This document shows, piece by piece, positions 1 to 7,156 of a stretch of DNA of 9,077 nucleotides (positions within the stretch are counted from its first letter, which is position 1; each line of letters starts with the position of its first letter). Below the pieces are notes generated by a model. It saw only the letters and a list, made by a program, of their open reading frames with translations. It ran no database searches and was not told where the DNA came from. Both the position numbers and the translations under genes were made by a program. The stretch is taken from contig PIVQ01000268.1 of the NCBI GenBank assembly GCA_003354055.1, positions 1 to 9,077 on the forward strand. The letters run 5' to 3'. This stretch comes from Desulfobacteraceae bacterium (GTDB lineage: Bacteria; Desulfobacterota; Desulfobacteria; Desulfobacterales; Desulfobacteraceae).

Positions 1-1212
1 AATTTCATTGAGATTCAAAGGACCCGGTGCATATTTACCGCTCCGGGCAAAGCCCAGAAGCTGCTGCACAGAGCGAGAACCGGTCTCCACCAGCATGCGA
101 ATTTTTTCAGCCTTTTCAATATTGGGATGTCCCGGTTCCACTCGTTTTTGGATCAGGGTGGCATAGCCGGTGATGGCCATGAATAAATTGTTGAATTCAT
201 GGGCCACCCCACCTGCCAGGGTACCGATGGCCTCAAGCTTCTGCACGGTCAGCAGTCTGGACTCGATCTCTTTTCTTTCCCGGATCTGCCGATTGAGTTC
301 TACGTTGGATTTATTCAGGGCGCGGGTCCGCTGCCCTACCATCTTTTCGAGGTTGGTTCTGTGATTTTCCAATTGATCCCAGGATGAGACAAACTGGTCT
401 CTTATGTGTTGAAAAGCCTGTTTGAGTTGTCTGACATCCAGGGTTTCCCCGGGCTGTTTATCAAGGGGAACAACGGAGATACTGTCCCTGAAACTCCGCC
501 CTTTCCGACTCAAATCCAGATCGGACAATTGCCGGATAAACGACTCCACCGGAATCATATGGTTGCGGATCACAAGATATATCATGATCAGTATGACGAG
601 CAGCACCAATATTCCCGTGCCCAGCATCCCGCCCAAAAGGACCAGAAGGTGGCGGTTCATATTGCTTCGGGTATATCCTGCCCGAAATTGTCCCATGGGC
701 TGACTCAGATATACAATGTCGTAAATCGCCTCGAAGATGAGTTCTCCGTCTGTAGCCCCGGACATCTCATTTCCGGGCAGAACCCTGGACAGAAGAATAT
801 TAAACTCACCTTGAGACTCATTTATGTCAAGGGATGCAGCCTTTCGATAGAGGGGCTGATCCGGATCAACAATCCGGGTCAGGTCAAATCGTTTCCGGCC
901 GACTATGGATTCATCATCAGCAATCAGCACCTCACCTTCAGGATCGGTAATGGCAAAGAAGAGCAGGGCCGGGTCTGCTTTTTTGGCGTTGGATAAGGTC
1001 ATCATCAAATACCGCCAGTTCTTGCCGTACATGAGATGCCCCAGTCTTTTTTTCATGGCATCGGCCTTGTAATAAATCCGTTCCAGCTCATTGGCCTGAT
1101 ACCGGTCTTTTTCAATAAAAATGACCAGAGTCGTCAACACGGACACGGTGATAGTAACGATGAGAAAAACAGATACCAGCAGTTTAGACTGTAGGGTGCG
1201 TGGAGAAAACAT
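1..1212 (-). CDS. Transmembrane sensor histidine kinase, 3' end beyond window
   Basis: An open frame of 404 codons runs from ATG at 1212 off the left edge without a stop. Two membrane segments, about residues 11-33 and 188-214, enclose a periplasmic region of about 150 residues. The stretch FFAITDPEGEVLIAD near residue 85 resembles the beta-strand core of Cache/PAS-like sensor domains. A HAMP-like linker follows (about 213-275, with MIPV just after the membrane), then a heptad-rich helix (about 275-325) and the dimerisation/phosphoacceptor H-box GTLAGGVAHEFNN with the phosphorylated histidine at 338. The catalytic ATPase domain and any receiver domain lie outside the window. The gene starts 2 bp after the stop of the upstream secreted protein and has no good ribosome binding site of its own, which suggests translational coupling. 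An inner-membrane kinase responding to a periplasmic signal is well supported; the signal is unknown. Confidence 0.9.
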   Translation of the reverse strand, partial: MFSPRTLQSKLLVSVFLIVTITVSVLTTLVIFIEKDRYQANELERIYYKADAMKKRLGHLMYGKNWRYLMMTLSNAKKADPALLFFAITDPEGEVLIADDESIVGRKRFDLTRIVDPDQPLYRKAASLDINESQGEFNILLSRVLPGNEMSGATDGELIFEAIYDIVYLSQPMGQFRAGYTRSNMNRHLLVLLGGMLGTGILVLLVILIMIYLVIRNHMIPVESFIRQLSDLDLSRKGRSFRDSISVVPLDKQPGETLDVRQLKQAFQHIRDQFVSSWDQLENHRTNLEKMVGQRTRALNKSNVELNRQIRERKEIESRLLTVQKLEAIGTLAGGVAHEFNNLFMAITGYATLIQKRVEPGHPNIEKAEKIRMLVETGSRSVQQLLGFARSGKYAPGPLNLNEI

Positions 1213-1214
1213 TT

Positions 1215-2135
1215 TTATTTTACAATGATCTTTTCAAGGAAAAAAAGGGCACCGGACTCAGGTACCATACCCTGGAGCCTAGGATGATCCTCCACCGGAA
1301 AAACAATGGAAAACGGGCCGCCCAATGAGGGATGAAGCGGATGGTCGTCACAGGCCACCAGAACAAACACCGGATAGTTCAGGATGTCGGGGGCCAATTG
1401 GATCTGCGGCCCCGAAAACGGCTTCAACACGATTGCATTCATCTTTTCCGGATCCGCCGGATCCAATTGATCCGGAGAAAGGAAATACGTCAGGGGAACC
1501 GCCTTAATCTGTGCCACTGTAGACTGGTCTTTAAATTCATTCCGGCATCCCTGGGCAATGGAAAACAGGGACGGAGTCAAAGGCCTTGCATGGGCCAGCA
1601 GATCGGCCCTCCTGTACCGGGTCTGACTGCTACCCGACACTACGGTTAATTCAGCCCGTTCTGCAGTTCCTGCCACGATGGCGTCAACATACCAGGTATA
1701 ACAGGAGGTATGAATCCCGGCCGTTTCCGGAAATACGATTTTCAAAGGACCGCCTTTTAACCCCCGGATAGGCTTTTGGTTCATCTCCCAGACCAGGAGG
1801 CCGTCGGCCAGTTTTTCCTTGGGCAGGAATCCCACATATTGATCGGCACCGATGATAGTCAGGTCCTGATCTGAGCTTATATTGGCAATTTCCAGTAATT
1901 TTGGAATCCGTATACCGCGAAACTCTGTCACGCCGTCTTTCTTGAAATTTGGATCTATAGTTGTTAAGATCTCTTCGTAAGATTTTAAAGATGTCAGATC
2001 AACCCGAATAAACTCAGGCCAGACCGAGTTCGGGCCGACCAGTTTAATTGCCGGATCTGATAAGGCAGGTGTAATTGCAACAAGGCTGAAAAAAAGAATG
2101 CCCAACAATATGTTTTTACATCTTTGCCTTTTCAC
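1215..2135 (-). CDS. Secreted protein with two degenerate molybdopterin-oxidoreductase-like (SUOX-fold) domains
   Basis: With GTG at 2135 as start the protein has 306 residues and begins with a classic signal peptide (basic MKRQRCK, hydrophobic core, cleavage near ALS-DPA around residue 26). This start is preferred over TTG at 2195 because it places the signal peptide at the N-terminus and has purine-rich AGGG and GGTGA tracts upstream. Residues about 72-156 show the pattern of the oxidoreductase molybdopterin-binding domain: RIPKLLEIA, GADQY, then KGGPLKIVFPE and a Trp followed by VDAIV. Residues about 213-304 repeat it: AVPLTYFL, LGGPFSIVFPV, FLEKIIV. No molybdenum-ligating cysteine is visible at the expected upstream position in either copy, so a catalytic role is doubtful. 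It is tightly linked to the downstream kinase and may be its periplasmic ligand-binding or partner protein; that role is inferred. The domain assignment is from pattern memory. Confidence 0.8.
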   Translation of the reverse strand: MKRQRCKNILLGILFFSLVAITPALSDPAIKLVGPNSVWPEFIRVDLTSLKSYEEILTTIDPNFKKDGVTEFRGIRIPKLLEIANISSDQDLTIIGADQYVGFLPKEKLADGLLVWEMNQKPIRGLKGGPLKIVFPETAGIHTSCYTWYVDAIVAGTAERAELTVVSGSSQTRYRRADLLAHARPLTPSLFSIAQGCRNEFKDQSTVAQIKAVPLTYFLSPDQLDPADPEKMNAIVLKPFSGPQIQLAPDILNYPVFVLVACDDHPLHPSLGGPFSIVFPVEDHPRLQGMVPESGALFFLEKIIVK

Positions 2136-2193
2136 CGGTTCACCGCACCCTGCCTTCACAAATTTAAGTTTGATAGTACTTTTAAGATAAAAC

Positions 2194-2222
2194 AAAATAA
2201 TCTTTTTTTATATAAAATTCAA
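2194..2222 (-). promoter_or_regulatory. Candidate sigma70-like promoter for the sensor operon
   Basis: On the minus strand TTGAAT (2222-2217) is followed after 17 bases by TATTTT (2199-2194). It would start transcription about 50 bases before the GTG at 2135. The match is moderate and the region is AT-rich, so chance resemblance is possible. Confidence 0.3.
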
Positions 2223-2238
2223 GAAAGACTTGATCCCA

Positions 2239-3159
2239 ATGAAATTCAGAAAAATTACGGCAGAATTCAACACCGACAACATTGTTCTTGCAGAAGAAAT
2301 GATATGCCACGTGTTCTTTTCCTTTGACCTAAAAGGGGTGGTCTGCGACATTCCCATACCTGAACCGGACGAGGGATTCGGCACCAGCACCCTGCCCGTG
2401 CCTGAACAGAATGCCATTATCGGTTATCTGCCGGATATGGATGCCTCTGATCTTATCATTGAACAGATAAAGGACAAGCTATCCGACCTTTCAGACCTCA
2501 ATGTCCAGGTTGAGGTAAAGATTACGGTGGTGGATGAAAAGGACTGGGCAGATGCGTGGAAAGACTACTTTAACGTAACCCGTATTACCGATCGCATCGT
2601 TGTCAAACCCGAATGGAAATCCCATACCCCGTCTCCGGATGACATCGTGATTCATATTGATCCGGGCATGGCATTTGGTACCGGCACCCATCCCACCACA
2701 GCCATGTGCCTGGAACTGATCGAAGCGTATCTGATACCGGGACAAACGGTTCTGGATGTGGGGTGCGGTTCCGGCATTCTCATGATCGCTGCAGCAAAGC
2801 TGGGTGCTGCCAGCCTGACCGGAATTGATACCGACCCCATGGCCGTTGATATCACCCGGGACAACCTTGCAAAGAACAAAATTGACCCGGCTTATCTTAA
2901 CCTCTCCGCCGTCACCCTTGACCGGCTCCCCGACACCCCTTATGACCTGGTGGTTGCCAATATCATTGCCCAGGTCATTGTGGATATTACAGGGGATATC
3001 AAACTGCGAATGGCAAATGATGGCCGTGCCATTCTCTCCGGTATCATAAAAGAACGCAAACCGGATGTTCTCAAGGCATTATCCGATCACAGCCTCACAA
3101 TCATCAAAGAAAAAACCATGGGAGAGTGGGTGGCCCTTGTGATCGGCCATAAAAAATAA
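2239..3159 (+). CDS. prmA: Ribosomal protein L11 methyltransferase
   Basis: This cytoplasmic enzyme uses S-adenosylmethionine to methylate ribosomal protein L11. The ATG at 2239 gives 306 residues, slightly longer than the usual ~295, and an N-terminus MKFRKITAEF typical of the family. The AAGAAAG tract at 2221-2227 is well placed for this ATG and too close to an in-frame TTG at 2230. The N-terminal third is the L11-recognition part. The family signature DPGMAFGTGTHPTT is at residues 141-154, the SAM-binding motif I VLDVGCGSGIL at 171-181, the acidic motif GIDTDPMA follows, and VVANII is at 238-243 in the catalytic loop region. The gene is complete, stands alone on the plus strand and is divergent from the sensor operon; the next gene has its own promoter region. 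The assignment is secure. Confidence 0.96.
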   Translation: MKFRKITAEFNTDNIVLAEEMICHVFFSFDLKGVVCDIPIPEPDEGFGTSTLPVPEQNAIIGYLPDMDASDLIIEQIKDKLSDLSDLNVQVEVKITVVDEKDWADAWKDYFNVTRITDRIVVKPEWKSHTPSPDDIVIHIDPGMAFGTGTHPTTAMCLELIEAYLIPGQTVLDVGCGSGILMIAAAKLGAASLTGIDTDPMAVDITRDNLAKNKIDPAYLNLSAVTLDRLPDTPYDLVVANIIAQVIVDITGDIKLRMANDGRAILSGIIKERKPDVLKALSDHSLTIIKEKTMGEWVALVIGHKK

Positions 3160-3161
3160 CG

Positions 3162-3199
3162 GTTTCCTTATAACCTGTAACTTTTCAGGATAAAGAAAC
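3162..3199 (+). terminator. Imperfect hairpin after prmA
   Basis: GTTTCCTTAT (3162-3171) and CCTG (3174-3177) pair with CAGG (3186-3189) and ATAAAGAAAC (3190-3199), with one mismatch and a two-base bulge. It starts 2 bases after the prmA stop. There is no U-run behind it, so a role in termination or mRNA end protection is only suggested. Confidence 0.3.
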
Positions 3200-3231
3200 A
3201 TGCCAGGTTTACTTACGATTGCCCTGACACC

Positions 3232-3260
3232 TTGATTCCCCGGGTCATTTGTGATTAAAT
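3232..3260 (+). promoter_or_regulatory. Candidate sigma70-like promoter for the chemoreceptor gene
   Basis: TTGATT (3232-3237) and TTAAAT (3255-3260) are separated by exactly 17 bases, with 4 of 6 matches each to the consensus boxes. They lie about 45 bases before the start codon in an AT-rich leader. No sigma54-type or sigma28-type element was evident. Confidence 0.35.
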
Positions 3261-3292
3261 TACTATTTTAATTTGGGAATCAATTGGTTTGC

Positions 3293-3299
3293 AAGGAGG
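3293..3299 (+). promoter_or_regulatory. Strong ribosome binding site of the chemoreceptor gene
   Basis: AAGGAGG ends 4 bases before ATG 3304. It fixes the start at 3304 and rules out an in-frame TTG at 3289 that would place the binding site inside the coding region. Confidence 0.85.
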
Positions 3300-3303
3300 C
3301 GTC

Positions 3304-5394
3304 ATGGCCGGAAAGATAAAAAGGATTAGTCTGAAAGTCAAATTTTCTTCAGTGGTGCTGATATTCATCCTGATATCCTTTCTCATCGGGGCTGTCGGAT
3401 TTTGGAATCTATCCGGTATGAAGGGACAGATCACCAAAATCGTCAACATTTCAGCAAAAAAAATCATTCTGGCCACCAGTATCAATAAAGATCTGCTTCT
3501 GATTTCCAGATCTGAAAAGAATATGCTCATCTCCGAAGATGAAGCTGTCATGGGAAACTACGCCGCTCTCATTGCCGAGGCTAAAAAGCGGATCCAGGAT
3601 AAGAGCCGGGAACTTTCAGGCATTGCAGGACCGGAAGAAAAAAAGAAACTGGCCCAGTTTGACAAGGCCTTTTCCCAATTCATGTCTGTTAACGCCGCCA
3701 TCTCCGAACTGACCCTGGCTAATACCAACTTTAAGGCATCCCAGATGGCAGCTGACGAGGCAGGGCCGCTGATCACAACTCTGGGCGACCATGTTCAAAA
3801 AGTTCTGGTCAACTATGAGCAGGAATTCCAGGAGGCCACCCAGCTGTTTGATTCCATGCTCCTGGCAGAGGTGGGTGAACTGATGAAGCGCTCCGCCAGA
3901 CTGCTCTCCGCCATCCGGGAACTGGAAAACACAGAACAGGCCATTATCCTGTCCAGAGACACGGCCAATACCCAGGCGCTTATCCAACATATCGAACAGC
4001 TCAAGACCCCGATTTCAAACGAATTCAAATCTCTGGGATCCCAGATCAATAAAAAATCAAAGGCTGATTTCACGGCAGCCCATGATGCGTTCAACCAGTT
4101 TACCGATGTGAGCAAAAAAATTACCGATCTGGCACTGAAGAACTCAAACTCACAGGCCTTTGAGCTGTCCAGGACCGAAGGAAGGAAAGCCCTGGACCAG
4201 GCAGAGAAAATAATGGCAGAGCTGGTCAATACCAGCCAGAAGGGTCTGGCCGTCGACAGGGACCTGGCAGACCAGAATTTTAAACAGGCCAGTATTCTTC
4301 TCATTGTCATTGCCGTGGGCGGTATCCTTGTGGGCGCAATCCTGGCCTTTATGATCATCCGTCAGATCCTCTTTGTTCTGAACAAAAGCTTTACATTTGC
4401 CCAGAGCCTGTCCCAGGGGGATTTCACCTCCCGGTTGGATATTGACAGGGATGATGAACTGGGAGACCTTGCGAAGTACCTGGATCAGATTGCCCGTAAC
4501 GTAGGCGACCTGATCAAGAGCCTGACCCAGGGGATCACCCATCTTACAGATGCCGCGACCACCCTTACGGACGTCTCGGATACCATGTCCGGGCGCGCCA
4601 GGGAAGCATCGGACAAATCCACCCATGTAGCCGGTGCTGCCGGCAATATGAACGATGCCATGGCCTCGGTGGCCATGGGCATGGAAGAGACCGCCCAGAA
4701 CCTGAGCACCGTGGCTGCGGCTGCAGAGCAAATGACAGCCACGATTTCCGAAGTGGCACGAAACACGGCCACCTCCAGAGAAACCACGGATGAAGCCGTA
4801 TCACAGACCCGGACCGCCACAGAAAAAGTCAACCATCTGGCAACGGCAGCCGATGCCATCGGCAAGGTCACCGAAGCCATTACCGAAATATCCGAACAGA
4901 CCAACCTGCTTGCCCTGAACGCCACCATAGAGGCGGCCCGGGCAGGCGAAGCAGGCAAAGGCTTTGCAGTAGTGGCATCTGAGATCAAGGATCTGGCCAC
5001 CCAGACGTCAAAAGCCACCGAAGAGATAAAAGAGGAAATCCGCCGCATTCAGGCAGAAACCGGCCAAACCGTCGAGATCATTACCCATGTGGCAGGGATC
5101 GTAGACAATGTCAATGAGTTGTCCTCCACCATTGCCGCTGCCATTGAAGAACAATCCGCCACCACCCAGGAGATTTCCGAGAACATCAATACAGCCTCAG
5201 AAGCAGGCCAGGATATCACCAATAGCATCGGAGAAACCTCCGACGTTGCAGCCGAGGTCGCCTCAGATGTATCAGGTATCAGTGAAATGTCCGACGATCT
5301 TCTTGAAAACTCTGAAAAGGTCAATAAGAATGCCAGGGAACTGGCCGAGATTGCCAACAGCCTTCAGGAAATGGCTGCCCGGTTTAAGATTTAA
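3304..5394 (+). CDS. Methyl-accepting chemotaxis protein (transmembrane chemoreceptor)
   Basis: A complete 696-residue receptor. Membrane segment 1 spans about residues 17-37 and segment 2 about 330-352. Between them lie about 290 residues, almost entirely predicted helix, longer than a single four-helix-bundle sensor (about 150) and of a size that would suit a helical bimodular (HBM) type ligand domain; that subtype is an inference. A HAMP domain follows (about 355-407, with DDELGDLA), then a long coiled-coil signalling domain. Its hairpin tip, which contacts CheA and CheW, is nearly canonical: [11 protein letters not shown] starting at residue 529, then [17 protein letters not shown]. Alanine/glutamate-rich flanks (for example [13 protein letters not shown]) are typical methylation helices. 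The C-terminus ends ARFKI without a tethering pentapeptide for CheR/CheB. No che genes are in the window, so it presumably feeds a chemotaxis pathway encoded elsewhere. The ligand is unknown. Confidence 0.95.
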   Translation: MAGKIKRISLKVKFSSVVLIFILISFLIGAVGFWNLSGMKGQITKIVNISAKKIILATSINKDLLLISRSEKNMLISEDEAVMGNYAALIAEAKKRIQDKSRELSGIAGPEEKKKLAQFDKAFSQFMSVNAAISELTLANTNFKASQMAADEAGPLITTLGDHVQKVLVNYEQEFQEATQLFDSMLLAEVGELMKRSARLLSAIRELENTEQAIILSRDTANTQALIQHIEQLKTPISNEFKSLGSQINKKSKADFTAAHDAFNQFTDVSKKITDLALKNSNSQAFELSRTEGRKALDQAEKIMAELVNTSQKGLAVDRDLADQNFKQASILLIVIAVGGILVGAILAFMIIRQILFVLNKSFTFAQSLSQGDFTSRLDIDRDDELGDLAKYLDQIARNVGDLIKSLTQGITHLTDAATTLTDVSDTMSGRAREASDKSTHVAGAAGNMNDAMASVAMGMEETAQNLSTVAAAAEQMTATISEVARNTATSRETTDEAVSQTRTATEKVNHLATAADAIGKVTEAITEISEQTNLLALNATIEAARAGEAGKGFAVVASEIKDLATQTSKATEEIKEEIRRIQAETGQTVEIITHVAGIVDNVNELSSTIAAAIEEQSATTQEISENINTASEAGQDITNSIGETSDVAAEVASDVSGISEMSDDLLENSEKVNKNARELAEIANSLQEMAARFKI

Positions 5395-5430
5395 GGATCG
5401 GCTCCAAAATTACATGATCTTTTGTTTTCA

Positions 5431-5486
5431 AAATACCCAGTCTTTTAAGGGGTTTTGGAAACAAGCTTCTGCCCTTCAGGGTATTT
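5431..5486 (+). terminator. Nested stem-loop after the chemoreceptor gene
   Basis: AAATACCC (5431-5438) pairs perfectly with GGGTATTT (5479-5486). An inner AAGGG (5447-5451) can pair with CCCTT (5472-5476). A T-rich stretch (TTATTTTG) begins about 9 bases later. It probably ends or protects the chemoreceptor mRNA. The delayed and interrupted U-run makes intrinsic termination uncertain. Confidence 0.45.
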
Positions 5487-5522
5487 AGATCAAGTTATTT
5501 TGTAACGATTCCTAACCCCTCC

Positions 5523-5555
5523 GCGTGGCCCCCTGGTAAGCCCACCGGGCCACGC
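5523..5555 (-). terminator. GC-rich hairpin abutting the stop of the solute-binding protein gene
   Basis: GCGTGGCCC (5523-5531) and GGGCCACGC (5547-5555) form a perfect 9-bp stem. A small inner TGG/CCA stem extends it after a 2x2 internal loop. The structure begins directly after the TAG stop (5558-5556) of the minus-strand gene. No U-run follows on either strand. It sits between convergent genes and could act for both. Confidence 0.55.
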
Positions 5556-6290
5556 CTACTTCATGCCGTGTTTGATAAGAATACGATCATAGGAACCATC
5601 TGCCTTTAAAGCCTTGAGCCCACGATCAAAATCGTCCCGAATTTTTCCGTAATCCGAAATTTTTTTAGAGATAACCATATAAATTTTATCGATTTCCAGG
5701 GGTGGGCTTAAAGGTTTAATATCATTTCGAAACTCAGCAAATTCATTGGCCAGAAAATAATTGATTGAATCCTTTGAATCCAAAATCAGATCAACCCGTC
5801 CTGCTGCCAGTTTTTTGATATTCTGTTCAGTTGATGAAACCGTTTGAATCTCAAAACATCCGTAAGCCCTGAATCTTTTTTCGTAAAATGAGCCGGCAAA
5901 CAGTCCCAGGCGCGCCGGGCAAAGATCTTCAACCTTTTCATAAGACGAGGGGTGGTCTTTTCCAGCAAAAAACAGGATTGGATTTTCCCAATAAAATTCA
6001 GGATAAGCAAAAAACGGTGCACGTTCCGAGGTAAAAGAGGCTCCTAAAAGGGCATGATACTGACCAGCCTTAGTCAGCTTAATCGCCCTTTTCCATGGTA
6101 AAAATACAATCCTGGATTCATAGCCGGCCTCTGCCAGTGCCGCCTGACATATTTCAGCAAAAAAACCGCTGTTCTCAAGTCTCTCATCCGTATACGGCGC
6201 CCAGTTCGTGGCAGCAATCACCAACGGCTCTGCCTGGCCAAAAACCGGATAAAAAACAATCAACAAAATAATAAAACACCTTGTCAACAT
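5556..6290 (-). CDS. Periplasmic solute-binding protein, SBP_bac_3 type (amino-acid-binding-like), orphan
   Basis: The protein has 244 residues, with a signal peptide (hydrophobic core FIILLIVFYPVF, probable cleavage after GQA at residue 20) and no lipobox. The mature part follows the family-3 pattern: NWAPYTDE near the start, then GFFAEICQAALAEAGYE. The conserved block around TSERAPFFAYP corresponds to the TxxR...F..PY ligand-pocket region, and GRVDLILDSK matches the GRxDAxxxD segment near the hinge. The ATG at 6290 is preceded by AAGG at good spacing. No permease or ATPase gene lies beside it, unlike a normal ABC uptake operon. The neighbouring convergent gene is a chemoreceptor. Such stand-alone binding proteins can deliver ligands to receptors or sensor kinases, but this is speculation here. 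The ligand is not determinable from sequence. Confidence 0.85.
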   Translation of the reverse strand: MLTRCFIILLIVFYPVFGQAEPLVIAATNWAPYTDERLENSGFFAEICQAALAEAGYESRIVFLPWKRAIKLTKAGQYHALLGASFTSERAPFFAYPEFYWENPILFFAGKDHPSSYEKVEDLCPARLGLFAGSFYEKRFRAYGCFEIQTVSSTEQNIKKLAAGRVDLILDSKDSINYFLANEFAEFRNDIKPLSPPLEIDKIYMVISKKISDYGKIRDDFDRGLKALKADGSYDRILIKHGMK

Positions 6291-6341
6291 AGGACGCCTT
6301 TGTATTCGTTTACATTAATGCGAAAACCAGGATGGATTGAC

Positions 6342-6354
6342 GTTCCATTGGAAC
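6342..6354. promoter_or_regulatory. Perfect palindrome upstream of the solute-binding protein gene
   Basis: GTTCCATTGGAAC is a 6-1-6 perfect inverted repeat, centred about 58 bases before the start codon at 6290, in the expected promoter region of the minus-strand gene. It could be an operator for an unknown regulator. No clear -35/-10 pair was found around it. Confidence 0.3.
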
Positions 6355-6490
6355 ATACCAATTTAACACATAGAGAATAGCACGTTGTCACAGGTTTACA
6401 AAGAAGTACCCATGCAAACCGACAGCGCAGGACAATCACATTTACATTTTCAGCCACCCTCATTTCTTGAGAAGAGGCATATCAACCGCC

Positions 6491-6666
6491 GGTCCGGGTG
6501 GGGCGTCCGGCCTGGCCGATCAATTTTCAAGCAGCTCTAAATTTGCTCCGAAAAAGCCGTGAAACTGCGGTACAGTGGTTCCTCAGACAACACAACTTTT
6601 TGACTCCGCTGCATTAAGAGCTGCTAAAAAATTGCAGCCTGATGGCCCGGCCACCCCACCCGAACC
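6491..6666. repeat. Large imperfect inverted repeat, arms of 66 and 71 bases
   Basis: The left arm is 6491-6556 and the right arm, read on the other strand, is 6666-6596, with a 39-base centre. Shared blocks in the same order are GGTYCGGGTGGGG, a CCGG-rich stretch, CAATTTT, AGCAGCTCT with AAT after it, and terminal AAAAAG. The middle blocks are nearly identical and the arms differ by small indels. It could form a long hairpin in RNA or be two opposed copies of a dispersed repeat. No transposase remnant is recognisable inside. Confidence 0.75.
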
Positions 6667-6859
6667 TACCCGGCATAAGAACCGCTTCAGCGTCAGACGA
6701 CATGTGATGATCGGGCATAAATTAAAAACAGGGCTGAATATTGAATTCCTCACGGTTCCGATTGATATTCTTAACCATTGGGGATCAAATGGGAATTTTG
6801 ACAAAGATAATTAATGTTGAGTACCAGTTTTTACTTTTCAAGGGCTTAAGATGGTCAAA

Positions 6860-6874
6860 ACTATTAATAATAGT
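6860..6874. repeat. AT-rich perfect palindrome
   Basis: ACTATTA and TAATAGT flank a single A. An alternative outer pairing of TCAAAA (6855-6860) with TTTTGA (6881-6886) exists, and a T-run lies at 6881-6884. It may be a weak transcription end or an operator, or chance in AT-rich DNA. Confidence 0.35.
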
Positions 6875-6969
6875 CTTAATTTTTGATTTTCAGCGTTTGG
6901 GGCAGCCCTAATAGACATAGTCCGCAGTGAAAAGAACTCAAAGATACCGATCCAAATCAAAACTATTTT

Positions 6970-7021
6970 CTGATAAAAGTTGAAGTCATAATGGAAGTAG
7001 TCTTGACTTCAGGCTGATAAA
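6970..7021. repeat. Hairpin flanked by 8-base direct repeats
   Basis: TGAAGTC (6981-6987) and GACTTCA (7005-7011) form a 7-bp stem with a 17-base loop. Identical CTGATAAA copies sit on both sides (6970-6977 and 7014-7021). The arrangement lies 136-187 bases before the HEPN-like gene. It could be a leader structure or a scar of a small insertion with target duplication. Confidence 0.4.
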
Positions 7022-7144
7022 CTACACGGTGTATTTATCTTTACCGTTGCAATTTTGATTAGGGTAAGGATATTCTCCACATCATGTTGATGATAAGCTA
7101 TCGATCCATATCGTATATTATTTTATTAGGCATTTAGGAAAAAA

Positions 7145-7152
7145 AAGGAGAG
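7145..7152 (+). promoter_or_regulatory. Ribosome binding site that fixes a TTG start
   Basis: AAGGAGAG after a run of A residues sits 4-6 bases before TTG 7157. No ATG or GTG lies at a usable distance, so the next gene most likely starts with TTG. An AT-rich -10-like TATATT or TATTAT (7114-7121) lies upstream, but no good -35 box accompanies it. Confidence 0.7.
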
Positions 7153-7156
7153 TTCT

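Larger units (their letters stand above)
6291..7156. other. Long stretch without a convincing gene, junction to AT-rich DNA
   Basis: About 870 bases hold only short open frames that lack ribosome binding sites and family patterns. The left part (to about 6,680) has GC-rich blocks organised as a large inverted repeat. From about 6,800 the composition becomes AT-rich, like the gene that follows. Small repeats are present: palindrome 6860-6874, an 11-base direct repeat at 6855-6865 and 6957-6967, and a hairpin 6981-7011 flanked by CTGATAAA copies. No tRNA, integrase or attachment site was seen. It may be the boundary of an acquired segment. Confidence 0.6.

Noticed and set aside
406..996. Plus-strand open frame of 196 codons opposite the kinase gene
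   Set aside because: The minus strand holds a full kinase with membrane segments and H-box over the same bases; the plus frame has no family pattern and is a shadow.
2136..2195. 20-residue N-terminal extension of the sulfite-oxidase-fold protein from TTG 2195
   Set aside because: It has no ribosome binding site and would bury the signal peptide; it also overlaps the candidate promoter.
4485..5048. Minus-strand frame of 187 codons opposite the chemoreceptor
   Set aside because: It is the antisense shadow of the alanine- and serine-rich signalling domain.
5108..5488. Plus-strand frame of 126 codons at the end of the chemoreceptor gene
   Set aside because: It overlaps the signalling domain in another frame, begins with a proline-rich low-complexity stretch and has no recognisable pattern.
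6412..6540. Small plus-strand open frame of 42 codons
   Set aside because: Weak upstream purine tract, no family pattern, and its 3' half is the left arm of the inverted repeat.
6575..6814. Overlapping open frames on both strands (79 codons plus, 73 codons minus)
   Set aside because: Both lie over the right arm of the inverted repeat, have no convincing ribosome binding site and show no protein-family features.
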